A stretch of DNA of 64,000 bases from Periweissella fabalis (GCF_012396505.1 NZ_JAAXPN010000001.1:434001-498000); one strand, 5' to 3'; positions 29,754-38,838 are shown, counted from the stretch's first letter. Notes: a model not told the origin generated them from the letters alone. Program-made: numbers and translations.

Positions 29754-30023
29754 TAACTCCTTTATGATGATTTATTGCATGCTTTATTAATATATATTAA
29801 ATTAACACAACAGTAACTATATCATACCATATCCCATTAATAATACACGCCATCCATTTCAAAAGACGGTATTTACTTATGTAAAATTAGATGTTTTATA
29901 AATTATTTATTAATTTTGGAAAATAAAAAAGACCCACACATGTAGGCCTTGGAATGAAAACTTTAATTAATTCTATGGAGTTATCAAAAGATATTATTTT
30001 GACTCCTACATATTACCACTTCG
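29754..30023. other. Intergenic region, no gene seen
   Basis: AT-rich, with the lepB promoter presumably near 29760-29820. A loose inverted repeat around 29933-29950 (AAAGACCCACACATGTAGGCCTT) is too poor for a confident terminator call. Confidence 0.4.
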
Positions 30024-30037
30024 TGAAAGCGTTTACA
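30024..30037. promoter_or_regulatory. cre box
   Basis: TGAAAGCGTTTACA fits the cre consensus TGWAANCGNTNWCA exactly. It lies 39 bases upstream of the -35 box of the gene at 30130, a position compatible with CcpA activation or repression. Confidence 0.8.
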
Positions 30038-30075
30038 ATATATTTTTATAACACCTTATTGCTTTTAAAAGTAGT

Positions 30076-30104
30076 TTGACAAGGTTTATTTCTTTTTGTA
30101 TGCT
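30076..30104 (+). promoter_or_regulatory. Promoter of the small membrane protein gene
   Basis: TTGACA (30076-30081) and TATGCT (30099-30104) are separated by 17 bases. The start point would be about 20 bases before the ATG. Confidence 0.75.
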
Positions 30105-30129
30105 TTGATTAATACTGGGGGATTATGCA

Positions 30130-30393
30130 ATGATTAATTTTGAAGATACAATCTTTTTTTGTTTGTTAGGATTGGGTCTTTTTATTGGCCCTATTTTAAA
30201 AGTTAATTCCACCACTGAAAAACTCTTACCATACCGTGGTGAGATTTTAGGCAGCATTGGCTGTCTGTATTGGTTTAGCGTTTTTGGTTTAACTGGTTTC
30301 AGCTCTCATCTTGGTTATCCGTCTGCAATTCTTGCAATGGCGGCATCGATAATTAGTGGCGAGCTATTTGGAGATTATCATAGCAAGCGATAA
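30130..30393 (+). CDS. Small membrane protein, unknown function
   Basis: An 87-residue protein with about three hydrophobic segments (residues 6-24, 40-58 and 62-80) and Gly-rich helices, ending in a charged DYHSKR tail. I do not recognise the family. It has a consensus promoter, a perfect cre box and a GGGGGA site, which argue that it is real and catabolite-controlled. Its last 41 bases overlap, tail to tail, the 3' end of the oxidoreductase gene on the other strand. Confidence 0.65.
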   Translation: MINFEDTIFFCLLGLGLFIGPILKVNSTTEKLLPYRGEILGSIGCLYWFSVFGLTGFSSHLGYPSAILAMAASIISGELFGDYHSKR

Positions 30394-31210
30394 ATTCTGC
30401 GATTAAATTAGCTTTGTATTCATCGCTACGTGGTGATAATAATGTACCGATTATACTAATCCTTTTATCAGCTATTTTTCGTAGATCCAATTGCTTTACA
30501 CTACTACCACCTAGCGTACTAATTAAAATATGGCGCCCATCAATGGCTACACAAGTTAAATTTTGTTGAAAGTATGGTGCACCGATAAAATCTAAGATAA
30601 CATCAGCACCATGTTCATTATAATCCAAAACAGCCGTTGCAAAATCAGTTGTTTGATAGTCAATTACTAAGTCGGCACCAGCGTCGTAACAAGCGGTATG
30701 CTTACGTTGACTTGCGGTTGCAATCACATTGGCATGTCTAAGTACTTTAGCAAGTTGAATTGCCGCTAACCCTACCCCACTAGCACCTGCATGAATTAAC
30801 ACGTTTTCCCTCTCTTGTAATTTAGCTAACCAAATTAATGCTTGATAGGCTGTTAGATAATTCTCTGGAATTGCAGCAGCTTCAATATCAGTTATTGTCG
30901 ATGGTAGTAATAATGCTTGGTTAGCAGGAAGACATACTTGTTCTGCATAACCACCTGTACTAACAATCCCACAAACCCTTGACCCAGGTTTAAATTTTGA
31001 ATTATCGCTATGATTTTCTAAAACAATTCCTGCAAATTCAATTCCTAAAATCAAATCATCGGTAGCTGTCGTTAGTCGATTTAAATCCAAGCGATTAACA
31101 CCATTTGCTGTAACTTTAATTAGTAATTCACCCACTTTAGGCTGGGGTTGGGCCACTTGAATGATGCTATTTCCCACGTTATTTAAACTTTTTTTAGTGA
31201 TTGCCTGCAT
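30353..31210 (-). CDS. Zinc-free NADPH:quinone oxidoreductase (MDR family), C-terminally short
   Basis: Medium-chain reductase of the quinone oxidoreductase/TP53I3 type. The N-terminal GroES-like domain has ANGVNRLDLNR and GIEFAGIVLE; the nucleotide motif AGASGVGLAAIQLAK is at about residues 141-155, and GADVILDFIGAPYFQQN follows. At 285 residues it lacks about 40 residues of the usual 325, including the C-terminal strand that closes the catalytic domain (normally ending in HxxMExNxNxGKIVL). The loss coincides with the overlap with the 87-codon gene on the plus strand. It may be a decaying gene or a shortened active form. Confidence 0.8.
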   Translation of the reverse strand: MQAITKKSLNNVGNSIIQVAQPQPKVGELLIKVTANGVNRLDLNRLTTATDDLILGIEFAGIVLENHSDNSKFKPGSRVCGIVSTGGYAEQVCLPANQALLLPSTITDIEAAAIPENYLTAYQALIWLAKLQERENVLIHAGASGVGLAAIQLAKVLRHANVIATASQRKHTACYDAGADLVIDYQTTDFATAVLDYNEHGADVILDFIGAPYFQQNLTCVAIDGRHILISTLGGSSVKQLDLRKIADKRISIIGTLLSPRSDEYKANLIAEFIACYDNLQIARH

Positions 31211-31391
31211 ATTTTTGTGTTCCTTCAGAATATAATTATTAGCATTAAAATAGCATAATTTTTACTGTAGTAAAACTATAATCACTTAACTTGGTTTTAT
31301 CTTTACAAATACACTACAACCAATTCAATCACTTTATCTTACAGAAAGAAAGTGAAATAATGGAACCATACTAGGATGGGAGGATATTATT

Positions 31392-32765
31392 GTGAGTTAT
31401 CAAGCAGTTAATCCATTCAACGAAACATTAATTAAAGAATTTTCCAATGCTTCCAATCAAGAGGTAGAAGATGCCTTAACTCAAGGTTATGAATTCTACC
31501 AAGCAAGTAAATCACAAGCCGCAAGTGAACGTGAACAATTATTAAGTCAACTCGCTGATGAATTCGAAAACAATAGCGAATACTACGCTAAATTTCTTTC
31601 GACCAATATGGGTAAACTAATTGGTCAGGCTCGTAACGAGGTCAAAAGCAATGTTGCAATTGCCCGTTACTATGCTCAACACGGTGCTGAATTTATTAAA
31701 CCAAAAACTTTCCCAGATGTTGATAAAAGTAAAGCTTACGTCGAATACCAATCAACTGGAATCGTTCTTGCTGTTGAGCCATGGAACTTCCCATACACAC
31801 AAGTTATGCGGGTAGTTGCTCCTAATTTTATTTTAGGTAACGCCGTCGTCTTAAAGCATGCTGGCATTGTCCCAGAATGTGCCAGTGCATTTGAAGAAGC
31901 TTGTCATAAAGCTGGTTGGCCAAAAGGAGCTTTTAAAAATCTTTTCCTTGACTATGATCAAGTTGATGCTGTTATTGCTGATTCACGAGTTCAAGGAGTT
32001 GCTTTGACCGGTTCTGATGGTGCTGGCCGTAAAGTTGCTGCTAGTGCAGGTAAATATCTAAAACAATCTAGCATGGAGCTAGGTGGGACTGATGTCTTTG
32101 TTGTTTTAGCAGATGCTGATATTAAACGTGCAGCCAAAGAAGCCGCTGAAGCTAGATTAACTAATGCCGGACAGGTATGTACAGCTGCCAAACGCTATCT
32201 TGTTGCTGCTGATATTTATGATCAGTTTTTAACGCAGCTTAAAGCTGAATTTGACACTTACAAATTAGGTGATCCGCTTGATGAAAATACCACACTTGCA
32301 CCACTATCATCTAAAGCTGCCCAAAAGAAACTTTATGAACAAACTGAGAAGGTAATTGCCGGAGGTTCTCAAGTGCTTTACGGTGAACTAACTGATATTA
32401 GTCAACCGGGTGCTGGCTTCACCCCAATGATTTTAACGGGGATGACTACTGATAATCCTATGTATGATACTGAATTGTTTGGCCCAGTTGCTCAAATTTA
32501 TAAAGTTTCTAATGATGACGAAATTGTTGCAATAGCCAATAACTCAGAACACGGTCTTGGTGGCGCTATTTATGCAACTGATATTGACCATGCACGTCGG
32601 CTTGCGAGTCAAATCGAAACTGGTCAACTATCTATTAATCGCCGAATGGCCTCACATAGTGAAGTACCCTTTGGTGGAATTAAAGACTCCGGCTACGGTC
32701 GTGAATTAAGTCATTATGGAATCGAAGTCTTTGCTAATATCAAGGCTATCACCTACAATGATTGA
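31392..32765 (+). CDS. NAD(P)-dependent aldehyde dehydrogenase, succinate-semialdehyde type
   Basis: Oxidises an aldehyde to the acid; closest by pattern to NAD-dependent succinate-semialdehyde dehydrogenases. It has 457 residues. The start is GTG at 31392 with GGGAGG nine bases upstream. Motifs are PWNFPYTQVMR, the Gly-rich TGSDGAG, the general base Glu in MELGGTD and the catalytic Cys263 in NAGQVCTAAKR. The C-terminal PFGGIKDSGYGRE is typical. It is divergent from the truncated quinone oxidoreductase, with the promoter in the 180-base gap between them. Confidence 0.93.
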   Translation: MSYQAVNPFNETLIKEFSNASNQEVEDALTQGYEFYQASKSQAASEREQLLSQLADEFENNSEYYAKFLSTNMGKLIGQARNEVKSNVAIARYYAQHGAEFIKPKTFPDVDKSKAYVEYQSTGIVLAVEPWNFPYTQVMRVVAPNFILGNAVVLKHAGIVPECASAFEEACHKAGWPKGAFKNLFLDYDQVDAVIADSRVQGVALTGSDGAGRKVAASAGKYLKQSSMELGGTDVFVVLADADIKRAAKEAAEARLTNAGQVCTAAKRYLVAADIYDQFLTQLKAEFDTYKLGDPLDENTTLAPLSSKAAQKKLYEQTEKVIAGGSQVLYGELTDISQPGAGFTPMILTGMTTDNPMYDTELFGPVAQIYKVSNDDEIVAIANNSEHGLGGAIYATDIDHARRLASQIETGQLSINRRMASHSEVPFGGIKDSGYGRELSHYGIEVFANIKAITYND

Positions 32766-32853
32766 TTTTTGTTATTTACAAATATGTTTTGACATAACTA
32801 TTTCATAGTGCTAATTTAATTACAAAGTGCGTTCCAAAAGTTCGCTATATAAA

Positions 32854-32910
32854 AAATACGACAGATGCCACCTTGAAGAATTTCTTTTCAAGGTGGCATC
32901 TGTCGTATTT
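32854..32910. terminator. Bidirectional terminator, 24-base arms
   Basis: AAATACGACAGATGCCACCT ... AGGTGGCATCTGTCGTATTT, perfect 24-base arms around a 9-base loop. Six T follow on the minus strand, so it mainly serves the gene at 32951; it also lies behind the aldehyde dehydrogenase. Confidence 0.9.
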
Positions 32911-32950
32911 GTCACAGCTCTTTTTAATTACATTAAATTACTAGTAACTC

Positions 32951-34012
32951 TTAACTAACTAGAATTTTATCAATATTTTTCATATCAAAGTACAATATAT
33001 ACATATCTTCTGGCATCATTTCTTCTGGATTAGCCTTGAGTACAACTAATGCTTCCACAAATTTGCTATTCGCTACATCATCAAGGACAAGATTATCTTG
33101 TAAAATAATCTGTAAACTAGTTTTATTACCAAATACTGCCACACGACCATCCGGAGCCAGCAAACGTCGCAATTTTGCTAAATTAATATAATTGTCGCTG
33201 TTACGGCTAGGCCAAACTCGTTGACGGCCAGCTAACTGCATTTGATTATGCTGTGCAGTGTGTGTATATCCAAGATTAATTAATCCATAATCACAATTTT
33301 GTTGATCAGGAAAAATTGCAGTTGTTCGGTCATTGCGTTTTATATGCGTAATAGAAACGCTAGTACTAAATTGATATAAATTGCTAAAAAATTGAGTTAC
33401 ATCATCATTTGTATCATACATTACAAAGCTACTAGTTTTCCCACCTAAAATCAATTGTGGAGCACCGGAGCCACAATTTTCAACATATAGCTTTACATGT
33501 TCTTGTAAGCCATAGAAGCGAACAAGTTCATCAATTACTGGTAACGGAACATAGTTGGCATGTACATTGATAGCTTCGATAGCATCATTAACATATGTAT
33601 CATACCAATCGTGCAACACCGTAATCAAGTCTTCAATTTCAGTTATATCATCAATTTGCTTAATACAATCAATAAAAATAGCTTGAATACCCGGATCATA
33701 TTCATCGAGTTCATTAAAGAAATCACAAATTGATTCGAACAGTGGTTCATTTTGAAATTCATGTGCCAATTTCTTTGCTATTTTTGTAATTAAAGGGATA
33801 CCACTATTTATATCTAGGTCAGCATACTCTGCAAAAAAAGTTGCAAATAGCATTGATGATTGCATTTTTGCGGCTGGTCCATTAATAAAATTACGTAAAT
33901 ATTGCTTGATAACTAATAATGATAAGTTCATTTTGATTATGTACTTACGCTGAACTTCACGGTCCTCTATATATGGTTCATCAAATTGCCGATTAATACG
34001 TTGATCAATCAT
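32951..34012 (-). CDS. Unknown protein resembling a degenerate N6-adenine DNA methylase (paralogue of 58511-59542)
   Basis: A 353-residue cytosolic protein. The first 150 residues are helical. From about residue 155 the layout recalls HsdM-type N6-methylases: NYVPLPVIDELVRFYG where those have a TPRxV segment, YVENCGSGAPQLILGG (about 176-191) in the place of motif I DPACGSGG, a strand MYDTNDDV, then DYGLINLGYT (about 240-249) where the catalytic NPPY/F would sit, APDGRVAVFGN like KPGGRxAVV, and FVEALVVLKANPEEMMPED like the VIELP strand. The NPP catalytic residues are absent. This relation is inference from pattern, not from a search. The ribosome site is weak (GAGG 12 bases away). Confidence 0.6.
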   Translation of the reverse strand: MIDQRINRQFDEPYIEDREVQRKYIIKMNLSLLVIKQYLRNFINGPAAKMQSSMLFATFFAEYADLDINSGIPLITKIAKKLAHEFQNEPLFESICDFFNELDEYDPGIQAIFIDCIKQIDDITEIEDLITVLHDWYDTYVNDAIEAINVHANYVPLPVIDELVRFYGLQEHVKLYVENCGSGAPQLILGGKTSSFVMYDTNDDVTQFFSNLYQFSTSVSITHIKRNDRTTAIFPDQQNCDYGLINLGYTHTAQHNQMQLAGRQRVWPSRNSDNYINLAKLRRLLAPDGRVAVFGNKTSLQIILQDNLVLDDVANSKFVEALVVLKANPEEMMPEDMYILYFDMKNIDKILVS

Positions 34013-34414
34013 CTATTATTAAATCCTCATTCGTTCGTTTTATTTGTAATTGGTTACCAATCCCAAATACGCTTATCTACAATCATACCATTATTCATTA
34101 AATCCAAAAAGAACGTAAAAATAGCAAATAGCAAATACGTAGTAACATCAACAAAAACAAGCTTACACCTTGAGAGTGCAAACCGATTTTACTAGCATTC
34201 CAACGGTCTAAATCATAACAATCTTTAGCAAATTTTTGTGTAATTTCTGCAACTAAAAACTGTTTAGCGATTAACGTTCTGAAAAAAGTACGTAACACAT
34301 GTTTACGTACTTATGTTTTTTCAAATTATCTTCAACCGCATCTGTTAAAACGGTATTGTGGTGTTTCGTTCCCCAAATGATATGACAATTTAGACTATAT
34401 ATGGGGCAACGATC
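34013..34414. other. Intergenic region with an inverted repeat
   Basis: No supported gene. At 34286-34312 AAGTACGTAA and TTACGTACTT form perfect 10-base arms around a 7-base loop, followed on the plus strand by ATGTTTTTT; it could be a terminator or an operator. The rest is AT-rich and may hold the promoter of the gene ending at 32951. Confidence 0.5.
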
Positions 34415-34466
34415 AAAAAAATAGGTCTTTCGTCACGATTTTTTAAACCCGTGATAAAAGACCTAA
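34415..34466 (-). terminator. Terminator after the secreted protein gene
   Basis: AGGTCTTTTATCACG pairs with CGTGACGAAAGACCT (one 2-base bulge) around a T/A-rich loop; ATTTTTTT follows on the minus strand. Confidence 0.85.
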
Positions 34467-34512
34467 ATACAATAAAATTATTTACCTTTTGTAACGGCTA
34501 AATTTAAATTAA

Positions 34513-35994
34513 CTACTTGAATACCCCTTGTTTTTCGTCAGGCATTAGTGCGTGCATAGTTGCGATATGAAAGGCACCATATTTATCAGTGGCTAGACCA
34601 AGATATGAAGTTTGACGTGAAATCAAGCTACCATTGTTATCTAAATCTAATAAGTTCTTTTCATGTCCATAATTATTTACCCCACCATCATCATACATCA
34701 TCCGAACAATATCAAAGGCTAGACCAAGCTTAGCAGTTGCCATATTTGAACCATAATGATTAATTAGATATGGTACAGCAACATCTAATGTATAAGACAT
34801 GCATTCACCATCCAAATTGTATTTACCAAACTGTGCATTAGCATTATTGAGTGCATTAAAATCATGAGGAGCTGTAACCGGATGATTAAATCCATGCCAG
34901 TTATCCAAACCATAATTTTTAGCAACAGTAGCAGCTTCATTTTGGCTATCACCAGTTACACTTAGAAGTGTTTGCCCAATTTGTGCTCGCACCGTGTTTA
35001 CCATTCCTGCTGCAAAATTAGCTAAATCGAGTGCTTGACTAGCAGTTAAATTAGTTGGATTAATTGGGGTATTAACATCATTTTGACTTGGTTTAAAATA
35101 AAATGATTCTGGAATATTAGTAATCCCATCACCATAATTACCCATCAAATCAAAGACTGGGCTTTGATCAAATGATGTATTATCAAAGATAACTTTACCA
35201 CCATTTTTAATATTACTAAATTTAGAAATTGAAATTGAGGTCCCACTTGGCTGCGTATAAGTTAAACTTGGCAAACTAGGTGTTAAGTTCAAACCAGCAT
35301 TATGTAATACCTTAATTGCATTATTAACATCCCACTGTGTTGCATTAGGATTAACCAATGTCCAAGATCCATAGTTAATCTCATTTTTAAGAACTTTAAA
35401 TGAGTATGGTGTATAGTATTGAGCTTGATAACTCGTTGAATAACCTAGTTGCGTCCTAAGTGGCACCAATGAAACTAGATTTAAGCCAGCATTATGCATC
35501 TGCCAGATAATATTGTCTACATCAGCTTGGGTTGCTTGTGGATTGTTATATATTGCTCTTCCCTGTCCTAAAAGCCTTTGAAGGTTGGTAAAAGATAACT
35601 TGGTATAGTTACTAGCATTATATGAACTAGACCAACCAATCTGTTGTTGTAAACCACTTTTGTTAACCCCGACTTGGCGACGCATGTTATTAATTGCTCG
35701 TTGTAATGTATTAGTTGCTTGGTTAACTTGCCATTGATTAGCATTCCATTGATTGTTAACTTTACGAGCATTATTTAATGCTGCTTGCAACTGATTAAAC
35801 GTTGATGCTGTCCAATATTGACTATGAAATTCTTGTGCTTTGTTAATTGCTTTAACTAAAGTCCATTTATTCGATGTTGCAGCATAAACTTTATTTGACG
35901 TTGCTTGATTGTCCGCTACAAAAACACTTCCTGTTCCAACAGCTAAAAAAGCTGCAGACAGCATTGTTGCTTGTAAAATTCTTTTCTTTATCAT
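34513..35994 (-). CDS. Secreted surface protein, helical repeats plus SEC10/PgrA-like domain
   Basis: An exported protein of about 493 residues. The start at 35994 (MIKKRILQA...) gives a standard signal peptide with a KKR n-region, a hydrophobic core AFLAVGTGSVFV and a cleavage site near VYAA. Three modules of about 60 residues follow: one FIVAR-like (STFNQLQAALNNARKV) and two sharing the ending HNAGLNL (SFTNLQRLL and SFKVLKNEI). The C-terminal 200 residues have SQALDLANFAAGMVNTVRAQ, a SQNEAATVAKNYGL segment and a late DGGVNNYGHEKNLLD, as in the SEC10/PgrA surface-exclusion family. There is no LPxTG anchor or membrane tail, so it is either released or held non-covalently. The Shine-Dalgarno is poor. 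Confidence 0.7.
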   Translation of the reverse strand: MIKKRILQATMLSAAFLAVGTGSVFVADNQATSNKVYAATSNKWTLVKAINKAQEFHSQYWTASTFNQLQAALNNARKVNNQWNANQWQVNQATNTLQRAINNMRRQVGVNKSGLQQQIGWSSSYNASNYTKLSFTNLQRLLGQGRAIYNNPQATQADVDNIIWQMHNAGLNLVSLVPLRTQLGYSTSYQAQYYTPYSFKVLKNEINYGSWTLVNPNATQWDVNNAIKVLHNAGLNLTPSLPSLTYTQPSGTSISISKFSNIKNGGKVIFDNTSFDQSPVFDLMGNYGDGITNIPESFYFKPSQNDVNTPINPTNLTASQALDLANFAAGMVNTVRAQIGQTLLSVTGDSQNEAATVAKNYGLDNWHGFNHPVTAPHDFNALNNANAQFGKYNLDGECMSYTLDVAVPYLINHYGSNMATAKLGLAFDIVRMMYDDGGVNNYGHEKNLLDLDNNGSLISRQTSYLGLATDKYGAFHIATMHALMPDEKQGVFK

Positions 35995-36117
35995 TATATC
36001 GTGTAGCCTCATAACTTTATATATTATAGGTCTATAGTATACTATTTTTCAGCCTAATCGGGGGTATTTATTTTATATTTTTATTGAATCATCAAAAATA
36101 TAATTAGAATTCTAGCT

Positions 36118-37329
36118 TTAATCTTTTTTTGTATCACGTAATACTTTAACCGCACTTGCAACCCCTTCGTCAGTATTAAATTTATTAAAATTATCTGCAA
36201 CCTCATCAATAATTGCCGTTAAATACCTATCAAGTATCTGTAACCCACTCTTAAAGACGTATACATTATCACCATGCAAAATTCGTGATCGAATGTTATA
36301 TAACTCATTAATATTTTCTTCAATAGTATTTAAATCTTCTAGCTCAGCATGCGTTTGATGTTTTTCTAATAGCATCACAATCCCATGTACCAGTTGATTA
36401 CCGATACCTTCACGGACCTCACGGGGTGGTTGTTCTAATAATGCCTCCATCCCCGCAATTAATAATGTAATTTTTTGTTGGTTATCCATATCTAAATATG
36501 CTGTTGCTTGCTTATCAAGTGCTGTTCGTAAATTTACTTCACTTTTAGTTAAAGGTGTACGATTAGCAATTTTTTTACTAATTAGTTTCAATGATTTTAA
36601 TAAACTATCCGTTTGCGTTATTGTTTTGACAAAATCTTTATACGGAAGTAATTGTTTTTGTGGTTGATCCACGCGATGATAGCCATCATAATGCCCGATT
36701 GCTAAGGCATATAAATGCTGGATTTCTGTTATAGTGTTAACCTGAAATAAATAGCTACTTTTTCTAATATTGCCTGTCTTAACTGTTAGATAATTTACAA
36801 TCACTTGTGCTGAACTTATAGCAATTGTTATCGCTTCTTTTAGATAAAAAGCGGATACTTGTATTTTAATCACGGGAACTTGTAGTGAATCATCAAAAAA
36901 TTCTTTTTCTGTTTCCTTTATATCAAACTGTTTACATAGTTTCGCAAAATTTTGTCGCCATTCATCACTTGTCATAAATTCAAGCGCTCCGACTTTTAAA
37001 TTTTTGGTTATCACTACTCCACTAATTGGCAAAAAAACGTCATAAACACTATACTTTCGGTTTGTAATGCGATCTTCAAGTATTGCTGCCATATCAGTAA
37101 CTGATTCTACACCAGTATAATGATCTTCCCATAAGTTAAGTATAAATCTCCTTAAAGCATCTTCATTAAAAAAGTCATCCGTTTGATTTTCTTTTAGATT
37201 ACGGATGCATACTAAAACATCTTGTAGTTGGTCAGGATTATAATTTCTAATCCCCCTAATACTTTGTTTATTTGAATCTTCGATCAATAGACAAAGTGCG
37301 TGAAATAATTCAGAGCCTTCCACTTGCAT
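36118..37329 (-). CDS. HEPN-domain protein (Apea-like), possible RNase/defence protein
   Basis: A 403-residue cytosolic protein. The N-terminal 200 residues are not recognised. The C-terminal third is helical and contains LYNIRSRILHGD with the R(x4)H motif of HEPN ribonucleases (Arg347, His352), preceded by LLIAGMEALL, the pattern of Apea-like HEPN domains. HEPN proteins often act in abortive infection or toxin systems, but here there is no partner gene, and function is not shown. The upstream region has no clear SD (GGGGGGAC 10 bases before the ATG is the best). It lies next to the secreted protein on the same strand. Confidence 0.65.
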   Translation of the reverse strand: MQVEGSELFHALCLLIEDSNKQSIRGIRNYNPDQLQDVLVCIRNLKENQTDDFFNEDALRRFILNLWEDHYTGVESVTDMAAILEDRITNRKYSVYDVFLPISGVVITKNLKVGALEFMTSDEWRQNFAKLCKQFDIKETEKEFFDDSLQVPVIKIQVSAFYLKEAITIAISSAQVIVNYLTVKTGNIRKSSYLFQVNTITEIQHLYALAIGHYDGYHRVDQPQKQLLPYKDFVKTITQTDSLLKSLKLISKKIANRTPLTKSEVNLRTALDKQATAYLDMDNQQKITLLIAGMEALLEQPPREVREGIGNQLVHGIVMLLEKHQTHAELEDLNTIEENINELYNIRSRILHGDNVYVFKSGLQILDRYLTAIIDEVADNFNKFNTDEGVASAVKVLRDTKKD

Positions 37330-37425
37330 ATAATGTCCCCCCTAAAGTAATTATTACTAGTTTGAGTTTAATATTTATCTGGTATAATCACAAAAGATAG
37401 ATACTAATTATATTTAGGAGAAACA

Positions 37426-38139
37426 ATGTTAACCCCACTTATTTATATTATTTTTTTAGTTGGTGCCTTTGTGCGTTCATTCTTTGGTTTTGGAGAAGCT
37501 TTAATTACCACGCCATTATTATTACTTGTAGCATATAATATTCATAATGGTATCGCTATCATTGGAATCATGGGCTTATTATTAGCTTTACCAGGTGCTA
37601 TCCGTAATTACAAAGCAATTGACTTAAGATTATTAATGAAGCTTTTTACTGGTGCAGCAATCGGTGTTCCATTAGGATTATTATTTCTAAAATTCGGTAG
37701 TTTAACTTCTTTAAAAATATTTACTGGCCTTTTTTTGATTTGCTATGGACTGTTTAATTTATTTAATTTTCAAACTGCAAAGTTAAAATTGAAAATCCCA
37801 CAAATTTTAGTTGGCTTGATTTCAGGGTTCCTTGGTGGTGCAATTAATACACATGGAGCCCCCGTTGCTATATTTGGTAATCTTTCCAAATGGACCTTTA
37901 CTTACTTACGTGCGAACTTACAAACATATTTTGCAGTTGTTGGCTTTTTCATTGTTATTGGTCAAGGAATTAGCGGCTTTTGGAATGCTGAAGTTTTAAA
38001 GACATTACTATTGTTATTACCTGGCTTTATCGTTATCATTATTTTGGTAGAATGGTTATTAACCAAGGTACAGCCACAGTCTTTTGACAAATTTTTATAT
38101 AGTTTCTTATTATTATCTGGTTGCTTATTATTCTTTTAG
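37426..38139 (+). CDS. TauE/SafE-family sulfite/anion exporter
   Basis: Membrane protein of 237 residues with about eight hydrophobic segments. The family pattern is visible in GAFVRSFFGFGEALITTPLL (about residues 13-32) and, in the second half, in the repeated GLISGFLGGAINTHGAPVAIF. Members export sulfite, sulfoacetate or other organosulfonates, and the substrate here is unknown. A good TTAGGAG lies 6 bases before the ATG. It is a single-gene unit with its own terminator, divergent from the HEPN gene. Confidence 0.85.
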   Translation: MLTPLIYIIFLVGAFVRSFFGFGEALITTPLLLLVAYNIHNGIAIIGIMGLLLALPGAIRNYKAIDLRLLMKLFTGAAIGVPLGLLFLKFGSLTSLKIFTGLFLICYGLFNLFNFQTAKLKLKIPQILVGLISGFLGGAINTHGAPVAIFGNLSKWTFTYLRANLQTYFAVVGFFIVIGQGISGFWNAEVLKTLLLLLPGFIVIIILVEWLLTKVQPQSFDKFLYSFLLLSGCLLFF

Positions 38140-38151
38140 TTTTAGTAAATT

Positions 38152-38193
38152 AAAACAGGTTAAAATCACATTTGATTATTGCCTGTTTTTTTA
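38152..38193 (+). terminator. Terminator after the TauE/SafE gene
   Basis: AAAACAGG and CCTGTTTT arms around a 22-base loop followed by seven T, 12 bases after the stop codon. Confidence 0.75.
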
Positions 38194-38242
38194 TTTGGCA
38201 TACACAAAAACTTTATAATCAAGTTATATAGTAATAAATGAA

Positions 38243-38278
38243 TAAAAAAACAGACTTTCACTTTGAAGTCTGTTTTTA
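38243..38278 (-). terminator. Terminator after the SemiSWEET gene
   Basis: AAAACAGACTT and AAGTCTGTTTT form perfect 11-base arms with an 8-base loop; T-rich on the minus strand. It is the first hairpin after the SemiSWEET stop (90 bases). Confidence 0.75.
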
Positions 38279-38367
38279 ATTTTTGTATATTGAAAATTGC
38301 ATTTTTTATTATGCTTTTTGACGCTGATTACATTACAATTCGAATCAAATCTGTTTCACAATTTAGT

Positions 38368-38691
38368 CTAATGGATAAAAACTGTGATTACTGTGAACAC
38401 TCCAAAAAATATGCCAGGAACATTTGAAATTATTACTGGCCAATCTTTTTTTGCCTTTAACCATCCATAACTTGTCCATAGGCTTGCATTTATTGCAGCC
38501 ACTAATGGTTGAAGCGGTGATACTGGATTTCCAGTAAAGTTAGCAATAATTTGTGGGATATATGACACATACATTGCAATGCATGTTATTGTTGCTAATC
38601 GACTAATTAATTTTAAAAAACGCTGTCGATCAATATCCATAGTATTCTCAGTTTCTCGTGAGGATTGGGGTACATTGTTAGCATTATTCAT
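38368..38691 (-). CDS. SemiSWEET-type sugar transporter (PQ-loop/MtN3)
   Basis: A 107-residue, three-helix membrane protein; two copies form the pore. The PQ-loop motif is in YVSYIPQIIANFTGNP (about residues 42-57), and NASLWTSYGWLK and the Asn in ISNVPGIFFG complete the pattern of bacterial SemiSWEETs. These carry sugars such as sucrose or glucose by facilitated diffusion. The first 20 residues are hydrophilic and may be an added tail, or the true start may be the Met at residue 18 (MDIDRQRF); AGGAG lies 10 bases before the first ATG. Confidence 0.85.
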   Translation of the reverse strand: MNNANNVPQSSRETENTMDIDRQRFLKLISRLATITCIAMYVSYIPQIIANFTGNPVSPLQPLVAAINASLWTSYGWLKAKKDWPVIISNVPGIFFGVFTVITVFIH

Positions 38692-38838
38692 GTTCTTAAA
38701 ACTCCTTTATCAACAAATCAATTTACTTTGATTTAACGCGTCATTCGTTTTTCATCACTCTCATATGCCTAAATAATTTGATAATAAAAAATGTAATATA
38801 ACTATTATTAAATTATAACATATATGTAAAAACTATAC

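Noticed and set aside
34098-34298. 66-codon minus-strand frame in the gap after 34013
   Set aside because: No ribosome binding site, and hydrophobic stretches come from AT-rich DNA.
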